Assembly: GCA_013214885.1 (NCBI GenBank)
Contig: JABSRS010000116.1
Span: 1-9,295, forward strand
DNA: 9,295 bases
From: Gammaproteobacteria bacterium
GTDB taxonomy: Bacteria > Pseudomonadota > Gammaproteobacteria > Enterobacterales > Psychrobiaceae
Direction: 5' to 3'
Shown: positions 1 to 5,647 of the stretch, piece after piece
Layout of the letters: every line of letters starts with the position of its first letter
Position numbering within the stretch: position 1 is the stretch's first letter
Translations under genes and position numbers: made by a program
Notes under the pieces: model-generated
Told to the model about the DNA's origin: nothing
The model's database searches: none
What the model saw: only the letters and a program-made list of their open reading frames with translations

Positions 1-27
1 ATTTGTCATGTTTTTACCTTGTTTATT

Positions 28-49
28 GCTATCTTCGGCGAAGTATAGC
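28..49. repeat. Imperfect inverted repeat (stem-loop) downstream of the minus-strand cluster
   Basis: GCTAT at 28-32 pairs with ATAGC at 45-49, and CTTC at 33-36 pairs with GAAG at 40-43. One base (44) bulges and the loop is 37-39. Flanking T residues at 22-27 and A residues at 50-56 can extend the stem. It lies about 50 bp beyond the stop codon of the last minus-strand reading frame. The flanking runs have the wrong polarity for a normal intrinsic terminator: read on the minus strand, the T-run precedes the hairpin and no T-run follows it. It may be a 3'-end stabilising hairpin or belong to a gene left of the window. The rest of 1-99 shows no recognisable gene. Confidence 0.4.
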
Positions 50-99
50 AAAAAAATACTGAGGTAATTGGTCGTAATTAACACAACGAGCGCTTAATC

Positions 100-561
100 T
101 TATAAATCTTGTGATAGCTCACAAAACGGGGCAGATGCTAAGGCGTGGTTGACTAAATCATCAATATTTTTGGCATTAAGCTTCATGGTTCTTGCTAAAG
201 AATTGAGATGAGGACCAATACTCTGATCGTTTAAGTCAATCCCCTCACTAACATGGTGAGTTAACAATAAGGACAGCTTAAAAATATTGATGATTTCTTC
301 TTGGTAAAGAGTCGTCTCTTGGCTTTGTTTGTTTAATACGTTCAACGCTTTTAATGTCGGTGCTCTGTGGTCCCATTTTTTAGCGAAGCTATAGCTCAAT
401 GGCGCTTGTTTTTCTGAGTTTTTTAATCCGAGTAGGCTGTATATCTGATTAGGATTAACCTGATGTAAATTAATGTTCAAACGAGCAGGTAATTCAAGAA
501 CGGACCGCTCACAATAAAGAGGAGCGATGTTTAGTAGGCATGATACAGCTAGTAAACTGAG
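100..561 (-). pseudogene. Displaced C-terminal part of the HDOD-like protein (frame-shifted fragment)
   Basis: This open frame runs from just after a TGA (564-562) to TAA at 102-100, about 153 codons. If a start codon is required, the first plausible one is TTG at 480, giving 126 residues. The frame is open for 27 codons upstream of that TTG and reads LSLLAVSCLLNIAPLYCE, then RSVLELPARL, straight into NINLHQVNPNQIYSLLGL. This looks like uninterrupted protein, so the TTG is probably not a real start. It overlaps the 3' end of the upstream HD-GYP/HDOD-like frame (509-1861) in a different register. Its composition, helical and ending in hydrophobic-patterned segments such as IFKLSLLLTHHV, fits the C-terminal half of an HDOD domain. 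I infer that both frames were once a single gene of roughly 585 codons. A separately translated 126-residue protein is possible but less likely, because no ribosome-binding site precedes 480. Confidence 0.65.
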
Positions 562-1861
562 TCATTTTCTTGCAAATTGCGATGATAATCTTGGTTTTTT
601 GGACTAAGATCTGGCGAGCTGGAAAATCTAACAGGTTTAATTGGCTCGCCAAACCCAGCCTAGCTAATAGTGATTTTGATTGATCGAAACCGACCATTTG
701 AATCGCGTGTTCGCTGTCATTAAACGTACTGGTTGGATAATCTATCGCCAATTGCTGAACTAGAGCCTGGCCTAGCTGTGGTAATTTGTTAATTAACACC
801 GAGATTGCCTGGGGATCTGGAATGTTGGCATCGAGTTCTTTGAGCAATGTCGACAAATTGCGACTGGGTTGCAATCTTGCGGTTGAACTTGCTGGCTCGT
901 CTTGCTCATGAAGTTCGATTGAGCCCCATAAAACTGAGAACTTCACTTCACTATAAATTGAATTGATCGCAATAATTTGACTGATTTTATTGAGTTTAAT
1001 CTCACTGATTTTTTTACCAATAGTAAGCTTATCTTGGTTATTTTTTTCCAGCGCTATCAAAGTGGCGATGGCTGTTTTTTCGCAAATAGTATGGATGATT
1101 GCTAGTGATTTATCAGTCAGCTCAATCGTCATAGTTGGGCTAGGTCGGTTAATGAAAATAGCCAGGTGGCGCGTCAATAATGGGCAGTAGTGATCTTGGT
1201 GTTGTGCTAAATACCTCAGCGCTTGTTTGATACTGTAGCAAGGCCGTTTCGGGTGGAAACTTATCAGTTCGATGCATTTGGCGACCAAGGCTAAAATTTT
1301 GCTTGCTGTGCTTAAATTGTTATAACCAATTTGATTGGGGAAGCCACTATAATTGATTAATTCATGATGTTGCATCACCGCTTTTAGCAAGTGCTTGTTG
1401 ATCACTTGGTACTTATGTAAATAGCTGGCCGTTGTCATGGGGTGATTATGGTAGTGACGACGTTGATTGTCAGGCAGTTTATTTACATTAAACCAGCCGA
1501 TTGCTAGGGTTGGTTCAGTTAAGGATAGCCCAATATCCATCGCTAACGACGAGCTTATTAACCCAAGGGCACAGTGAGGATGCCAGCTCAGTTGACGACA
1601 AAAATTAGTCGTTAAGACACCTGCACCAAAGCTTTTATTAGCCAGCGGAGAATACTTAGTGGGTTGGTACAGGGATTGACTCGTTACTATCTTGAGGTTG
1701 TCGTTTGATAGCGCCCACAGCCATTGAGATAATATTAACAGCTGGGCTTTTAACTGGTTAGCACTTTGAGCTGAAGGGAAGGCAGCGGCATTATCTATCA
1801 CTTTTGAAAACGCTAATCGATGCTCAAACAAACTGGTAAGTAAAGAACCCTGGTTACTCAT
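509..1861 (-). CDS. Degenerate HD-GYP / HDOD-like signalling protein, C-terminus lost by frame disruption
   Basis: The frame encodes 450 residues from ATG at 1861, preceded by a weak GAGAAA ribosome-binding site, 28 bp after xni. Residues about 95-200 resemble an HD-GYP phosphodiesterase: SLAMDIG (106-111) sits where LLHDIGK is usual, NHP (139-141) matches the conserved HP, and QHHELINYSGFP (164-175) matches HHExxDGSGYP. The H of the HD pair is replaced by M, the D of DGSGYP is lost and GYP is GFP, so c-di-GMP hydrolysis is doubtful. Residues about 335-430 resemble the start of an HDOD domain (INKLPQLGQALVQQLAIDYP, then an AIQMVGFDQ segment matching the family's Av..LG pattern). The frame ends abruptly in MPTKHRSSLL, an unlikely domain end, while the continuation lies in the next register down to position 100. 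No transmembrane segment is seen, so it would be cytoplasmic. The domain names come from motif patterns and no enzymatic role can be assigned. The truncated product may fold poorly or retain only the N-terminal role. Confidence 0.7.
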   Translation of the reverse strand: MSNQGSLLTSLFEHRLAFSKVIDNAAAFPSAQSANQLKAQLLILSQWLWALSNDNLKIVTSQSLYQPTKYSPLANKSFGAGVLTTNFCRQLSWHPHCALGLISSSLAMDIGLSLTEPTLAIGWFNVNKLPDNQRRHYHNHPMTTASYLHKYQVINKHLLKAVMQHHELINYSGFPNQIGYNNLSTASKILALVAKCIELISFHPKRPCYSIKQALRYLAQHQDHYCPLLTRHLAIFINRPSPTMTIELTDKSLAIIHTICEKTAIATLIALEKNNQDKLTIGKKISEIKLNKISQIIAINSIYSEVKFSVLWGSIELHEQDEPASSTARLQPSRNLSTLLKELDANIPDPQAISVLINKLPQLGQALVQQLAIDYPTSTFNDSEHAIQMVGFDQSKSLLARLGLASQLNLLDFPARQILVQKTKIIIAICKKMTQFTSCIMPTKHRSSLL

Positions 1862-1889
1862 TTATTTCTCATTTAATAATGCCATTTGC

Positions 1890-2687
1890 TCAATGTGGCT
1901 GTTTAAATCTAAACTGCCCCAGCGTAATACCTAAATCGATGTCAGCTTTTAACTTGACCAACGAATAACTTAATCGCGCCTGCTCTTGTGCGTTCTGTAG
2001 CTTTACCAGCTGTTTGTTATCAGGATCGCTTGGCGCACTAAACGCGGTGGTTAAATTACCAAATTGATTTAAGATGGCGGTTGCTGCTTTTGGTCCAAGT
2101 CCACTAACCCCTGGGATCTTGTTACCACTTTGGCCAACTATTGACCAATAATCAAGTAGTTGTTTGCTACTAATGCCAAATTTTTGATAAATTTTCTCTT
2201 CACCTTGCCATTCGCTAGCAAAGTGGTCCCAAATATTAACCCCAATCGGTATCAGCTGGCTAAATCCTTGATCAGTCGAGATGATGGTGACTTTACCAGC
2301 GCTGGCTCGCATTTTTGTGCTTAAGGTCGCGATAAGGTCGTCGGCTTCTTCATGTTGGGTTAGTAATGATTTGACCCCAAGTAGTTGCCATTTTTGCTGA
2401 ATATTGGGTAATTGATCGGCTAAGTCGGGTGCCATTGGTTTGCGGTTTTCTTTATATTTAGGGTAAAGCTTCTTGCGCCAATTATTGCCATCACCATCGA
2501 AAACAGCAATGATATGACTTGGCTGGTGGCCACGAATTATTCGGCCAAGTGCCTGTTCTGTCATGGCGATTAATTGTTGAATATCTAGCGTTTGATGGCC
2601 AGAGAACCCCCTTAAAGCACCGTCAATACGTCGAATTAAATTTAGCGCATCGACAATGACTAAATGGGGAGTAGGTTGCTTTTTCAT
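1890..2687 (-). CDS. xni: Flap endonuclease Xni (exonuclease IX homologue)
   Basis: This 265-residue protein belongs to the 5'-3' nuclease family related to the N-terminal domain of DNA polymerase I; E. coli Xni (ExoIX, YgdG) is about 250 residues. These enzymes bind and cut 5' flaps in a divalent-metal-dependent way, and a structural role in DNA repair or replication is presumed. Visible motifs are VIVDALNLIRR (10-20, acidic D13), AVFDGDGNNWRK (61-72), the metal-ligand segment HEEADDL (112-118), STDQGFSQL (137-145) and the helix-hairpin-helix-like GVSGLGPKAA (193-202) that binds potassium and DNA in the family. The order and spacing match E. coli Xni closely. Start ATG 2687 is the first in-frame codon after a stop within the upstream heptamer repeat. 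It has no Shine-Dalgarno sequence, so translation may depend on coupling with ppnN, which ends 17 bp upstream. It is a cytoplasmic housekeeping protein with no missing motif. Confidence 0.95.
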   Translation of the reverse strand: MKKQPTPHLVIVDALNLIRRIDGALRGFSGHQTLDIQQLIAMTEQALGRIIRGHQPSHIIAVFDGDGNNWRKKLYPKYKENRKPMAPDLADQLPNIQQKWQLLGVKSLLTQHEEADDLIATLSTKMRASAGKVTIISTDQGFSQLIPIGVNIWDHFASEWQGEEKIYQKFGISSKQLLDYWSIVGQSGNKIPGVSGLGPKAATAILNQFGNLTTAFSAPSDPDNKQLVKLQNAQEQARLSYSLVKLKADIDLGITLGQFRFKQPH

Positions 2688-2690
2688 TGA

Positions 2691-2718
2691 TTATTCATTA
2701 TTCATTATTCATTATTTA
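2691..2718. repeat. 7-bp tandem repeat across the ppnN stop and xni leader
   Basis: The plus strand shows three exact copies of TTATTCA (2691-2697, 2698-2704, 2705-2711) and a fourth with one mismatch, TTATTTA (2712-2718). On the minus strand this is TGAATAA repeated. The ppnN stop codon TAA (2707-2705) falls inside the repeat, and the repeat fills nearly all of the 17 bp before the xni ATG. Gain or loss of a unit would change the ppnN-xni spacing, but stop codons in the repeat limit any effect on the PpnN C-terminus. Confidence 0.9.
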
Positions 2719-4063
2719 TTTTATAGCACGGAATATACTTGGTGCCTGGTAATTTCATTCGTTGTTGTTTTACAAAACTCTGGAGTAATAAATCCATGTG
2801 CTTCATTAATTTCGGATCACCATTTAACGAGTATGGTCCGTGGCGTTCTATTGCTTGTATACTCTCAAATTTAACGTTACCAGCGACTATTCCCGAAAAA
2901 GCACGGCGGAGGTTGGCCGCAAGTGCTTGAGGCTGTTGATTCGAGCTTAAATCAAGTTTTGACATATTATCATGGCTCGGGTCAAAGGGCTTTTGAAACT
3001 CTAAATTTATCGCAAGGGACCAATTAAACAAATAAGAATCCTCTGATTTTTTACGATAATCCCTGACTTGCTTAATACCCTGTTTCATTGCTCGTCCAAC
3101 AGCTTGCGGGTCATCAATAATAATTTGATATAAGTTTTGCGCTTGAATCCCTAAGGTATTGCCAATGAAATCATTGATAACATCAAAGTACGCTTTACTT
3201 TGCTTGGGGCCTGTAAGTACTAAAGGGAAGGGGTGCTTGGCATTGGCAGGGTCGAGTAAAATCCCCAATAAATAGAGCAACTCTTCAGCAGTGCCTGCCC
3301 CGCCAGGAAATATCACAATGCCATGACCGATACGAACAAAGGCTTCAAGGCGCTTTTCGATATCTGGCATTATCACCAGTTCATTAACTAATTGATTAGG
3401 TGGTTCAGCAGCAATAATTGAAGGTTCGGTCAGGCCGATGTAGCGGCGTTGTTCAACACGCTGCTTGGCATGACCGATGGTTGCGCCCTTCATTGGGCCC
3501 TCCATCGCTCCTGGACCACAGCCAGTACAGATGTTTAACTTTCTTAATCCTAATGCGTAACCGACGTCACGAGTGTATTGGTATTCAATATCATTAATCG
3601 AGTGTCCGCCCCAGCACACCACGATATTAGGATCGGTTGGTTGAGTAACAGCCTTGGCATTTCTCATCACGTGAAAAACACTGTTAGTGATAATTTCGCC
3701 ATTGGGATTGTCGGTTAATAGTGGCTGCTCGAAATAGTCATTAAGGTAAATGATATCTCGGAGGGTTGAAAATAAATGTTCCTGAATACCAGTAATTATT
3801 TCACCGTCGACAAAGGCTTGTTCAGGGGGGTTAATTAGTTCGAGTTGAACCCCTCGTTCACGGATCAGGACGTTAATATCAAAATTTTGGTAAGTTGTTA
3901 GAATGGCTTGGCCGTCATCCGTCTCAATGCCAGAACAAAGAACCGCCAAGGAACATTTACGGAACAGCCGATACAAATGACTGTTGACATGTTGTTGAAG
4001 TTTTTCTGCTTCTAATTGAGACAGCTGCTCTAGGCTGCCTTTGGGACTAATTTTTATTATCAT
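2705..4063 (-). CDS. ppnN: Pyrimidine/purine nucleotide 5'-monophosphate nucleosidase PpnN
   Basis: This protein of 452 residues (E. coli PpnN/YgdH is 454) splits nucleoside 5'-monophosphates into the free base and ribose 5-phosphate in the cytoplasm. In E. coli the enzyme is a tetramer activated by (p)ppGpp, linking nucleotide salvage to the stringent response and persistence. Three parts are visible: an N-terminal PpnN-specific domain (about 1-110), a Rossmann-type LOG/lysine-decarboxylase-like core (about 145-330) and a C-terminal DUF3412-type domain (about 335-450). The core carries CWGGHSI (150-156), [15 protein letters not shown] (180-194) and the family signature PGGAGTAEE (253-261). 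A strong AGGAGG ribosome-binding site lies 5 bp before ATG 4063, which fixes the start. It lies 27 bp after the diguanylate cyclase gene and 17 bp before xni, so it is probably co-transcribed with both. No key residue looks altered. Sensitivity to (p)ppGpp is inherited from the family and cannot be read from the sequence. Confidence 0.96.
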   Translation of the reverse strand: MIIKISPKGSLEQLSQLEAEKLQQHVNSHLYRLFRKCSLAVLCSGIETDDGQAILTTYQNFDINVLIRERGVQLELINPPEQAFVDGEIITGIQEHLFSTLRDIIYLNDYFEQPLLTDNPNGEIITNSVFHVMRNAKAVTQPTDPNIVVCWGGHSINDIEYQYTRDVGYALGLRKLNICTGCGPGAMEGPMKGATIGHAKQRVEQRRYIGLTEPSIIAAEPPNQLVNELVIMPDIEKRLEAFVRIGHGIVIFPGGAGTAEELLYLLGILLDPANAKHPFPLVLTGPKQSKAYFDVINDFIGNTLGIQAQNLYQIIIDDPQAVGRAMKQGIKQVRDYRKKSEDSYLFNWSLAINLEFQKPFDPSHDNMSKLDLSSNQQPQALAANLRRAFSGIVAGNVKFESIQAIERHGPYSLNGDPKLMKHMDLLLQSFVKQQRMKLPGTKYIPCYKINNE

Positions 4064-4068
4064 TTAAG

Positions 4069-4074
4069 CCTCCT
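4069..4074 (-). promoter_or_regulatory. Strong Shine-Dalgarno site of ppnN
   Basis: The minus strand reads AGGAGG followed by CTTAA and the ATG at 4063-4061. It is the best ribosome-binding site in the window and contrasts with the poor sites of xni, the TPR gene and the M61 peptidase gene. PpnN may therefore be translated well even from a shared transcript. Confidence 0.85.
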
Positions 4075-4090
4075 GCTCGTTTTTTGTCAC

Positions 4091-5539
4091 CTAAGAAATG
4101 ATAACGCGATCTCGTCCTTGTTCCTTAGCCATATACATTGCTTTATCCGCTCGTTCAAATGCGAAATATTCACCGCTATCACTCTCTTTAACACGCGTGG
4201 CGCCAATAGAGATAGTGACGGTTATTTTTTGACCTTTAAATTTAAATGGGATTGATTTAACTTTTTCCCGAACCCTATTCAACATCTTTTCAACCAAAAT
4301 TTTATTGATATCGGGGATTAATATCACAAACTCTTCACCGCCAAAACGAGCAATAAACTCACTTTCCCTTAATGCCCGGCTAATTAACGAAGCAACGGCC
4401 TGCAGGGTCTTGTCACCCGCAGTATGACCATAGGTATCATTGATTCTTTTAAAAAAATCTAAATCGGCGACAGCAACCCATAATGGGGTTTGCAACTTTT
4501 GCGCGCGTTCAAACTCATAAGAAAATCTTTCATCAAGCGCTGCACGATTAGGCAGCTTGGTTAAACTGTCTTGCATACTTAATATTTTTTGCTCATCAAG
4601 TTTAGATTTATAACCTTGAGCTTCTTCTTCAACGGTTTTAAGCCGTTCCTGCATGGCGGTAAAGTTTTTTGATAACGCTTGGTATTCTTGGCGATCAAAC
4701 ATTTCCTTGTACTGGATCGCTTTTAATATATCTTCAACTGCCGTGGAGATAATTGATTGCACGTTTTTATCTGCTGTTTCTTGATCGAGTTGACCACTAA
4801 TTTTTTCAACATGGGCAACTAAATTTTTGTCCCATTGCTGGCGTTTTTTTGAGGCATCGGCGGTTAAAGATGTTGAATCGACCACCACCGTTTTGACATC
4901 AAGTAATGCCTTATTTAATACTTCTAAAAAATAACTAGAAGCTTGCTTTTCATTATTAATATTTTTAACTAATAAGTTTATTAACTGCTGAAAGTTATTA
5001 CAAAGATCGTCAGGGGTTTTAGTATCTTTGACATGATCAAAGATAACGTCGAGCTCTCCCCTTAATGAAACATTGACCTGCAGTTTATGGGAAATTGAGA
5101 TGAGCTTTTCTACATAATTGGCAATCAGGGCATCACTGTTTTTATGGTGCTGCTGAAATTCGTTATTTAGCTCAAAAACAATATGGCGATATAGCTTTAC
5201 TACCTTGCTCATTTCATCTAATAAAGAAGCTATAGTAACCTCACTTTTGGTGGAATTAGCAATGGTAGGAGACTCTAAAACAAGTTGACTGACTTGTTCT
5301 GGCAGGGCAGACAGCTCACTTAACTCTTTAATTGAATCACTTAAATGTTGCTGTTTTTGTTGTAACGCTAAAATCACTTGATGTTGATGTTGCTCGATAG
5401 TAGCCACGTTGCCAAGGGTATCAAAATCAACATTAGAGGACTGACTAAGCTGGGCTAATAATTTATCCATCTCAAGATCAAGGTCTTTACTTTGACCTTG
5501 ATAAAGTTGGTAAAATTGTTGCAAAAAATTGACTAGCAT
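4091..5539 (-). CDS. Soluble GGDEF diguanylate cyclase with helical N-terminal region
   Basis: This 482-residue protein should make c-di-GMP from two GTP. The C-terminal GGDEF domain (about 318-482) has the full set of expected motifs: DSLTKLPNR (324-332), the metal-binding D359 in DLDFFKRIND (359-368), the active-site loop RFGGEEF (398-404), ISIGAT (444-449) and ADKAMYMAK (464-472). The inhibitory I-site, normally RxxD, reads R391-E-S-E394, so product feedback may be weaker. Residues 1-315 are helical and rich in Q, E, K and L, with a likely coiled coil at about 285-318 leading into GGDEF. No transmembrane segment, signal peptide or known sensor domain (PAS, GAF, REC) is recognisable, so the input signal is unknown and the protein is probably cytoplasmic. 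ATG 5539 follows an AGGGTG ribosome-binding site by 4 bp. It ends 27 bp before ppnN and lies 108 bp downstream of the TPR/pseudo-GGDEF gene. Confidence 0.93.
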   Translation of the reverse strand: MLVNFLQQFYQLYQGQSKDLDLEMDKLLAQLSQSSNVDFDTLGNVATIEQHQHQVILALQQKQQHLSDSIKELSELSALPEQVSQLVLESPTIANSTKSEVTIASLLDEMSKVVKLYRHIVFELNNEFQQHHKNSDALIANYVEKLISISHKLQVNVSLRGELDVIFDHVKDTKTPDDLCNNFQQLINLLVKNINNEKQASSYFLEVLNKALLDVKTVVVDSTSLTADASKKRQQWDKNLVAHVEKISGQLDQETADKNVQSIISTAVEDILKAIQYKEMFDRQEYQALSKNFTAMQERLKTVEEEAQGYKSKLDEQKILSMQDSLTKLPNRAALDERFSYEFERAQKLQTPLWVAVADLDFFKRINDTYGHTAGDKTLQAVASLISRALRESEFIARFGGEEFVILIPDINKILVEKMLNRVREKVKSIPFKFKGQKITVTISIGATRVKESDSGEYFAFERADKAMYMAKEQGRDRVIIS

Positions 5540-5560
5540 CAGGCACCCTATGATGAAATT

Positions 5561-5592
5561 AAATTTACTAAATTTACTAAATTTACTAAATT
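5561..5592. repeat. 9-bp tandem repeat in the leader of the cyclase gene
   Basis: Three exact copies of AAATTTACT lie head to tail at 5561-5569, 5570-5578 and 5579-5587. They are followed by a partial copy AAATT (5588-5592) and preceded by another AAATT (5556-5560). The array begins 22 bp upstream of the cyclase start codon, in the spacer after the TPR gene. With a unit close to one helical turn, it could be a set of phased AT-rich protein sites, a bend or an UP-like element. It could also be simple slippage. Confidence 0.9.
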
Positions 5593-5600
5593 AACGTATA

Positions 5601-5620
5601 TCTATGTTCTCTAACATAGA
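5601..5620. repeat. 8-bp perfect dyad between the TPR gene and the cyclase gene
   Basis: TCTATGTT (5601-5608) and AACATAGA (5613-5620) form an exact inverted repeat with a 4-base spacer CTCT. It begins 28 bp after the stop of the TPR gene. As RNA it is an AT-rich stem with no U-run after it on the minus strand, so it is a poor terminator. As DNA it has the form of a regulator operator. The right arm overlaps a candidate minus-strand -10 hexamer. Confidence 0.6.
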
Positions 5621-5641
5621 GAAATTAGATTTAAAAAGCAA
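5613..5641 (-). promoter_or_regulatory. Candidate promoter for the diguanylate cyclase operon
   Basis: On the minus strand, TTGCTT (5641-5636) is separated by 17 bp from TATGTT (5618-5613). The hexamers match the sigma70 consensus at 3 of 6 and 4 of 6 positions, so only the spacing is ideal. A start here would give a leader of roughly 70 bases that includes the 9-bp repeats. The -10 lies in one arm of the perfect dyad. Chance occurrence is quite possible in DNA this AT-rich. Confidence 0.25.
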
Positions 5642-5647
5642 TCAGAT

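Noticed and set aside
28..49. Intrinsic terminator for the minus-strand cluster
   Set aside because: No T-run follows the hairpin on either strand; the flanking T and A tracts are on the wrong sides.
545..565. Programmed +1 ribosomal frameshift in the HDOD-like gene
   Set aside because: No known slippery heptamer, internal Shine-Dalgarno or downstream pseudoknot could be recognised at the crossing point. Mutation or sequencing error is simpler.
990..1190. Plus-strand open frame of 66 codons
   Set aside because: It lies wholly inside the HD-GYP/HDOD-like gene on the other strand, has no ribosome-binding site and no recognisable motif.
2656..2930. Two plus-strand open frames (72 and 63 codons) over the ppnN 3' end
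   Set aside because: They are antisense to well-supported ppnN and xni sequence, and one merely reads through the heptamer repeat.
5561..5592. CRISPR array or iteron origin
   Set aside because: The units are directly adjacent with no spacers, number only three, and have no cas or replication gene nearby.
5601..5620. Intrinsic terminator of the TPR gene
   Set aside because: The stem is short and AT-rich and is followed on the minus strand by TATACG, not a U-run. An operator-like role fits better.
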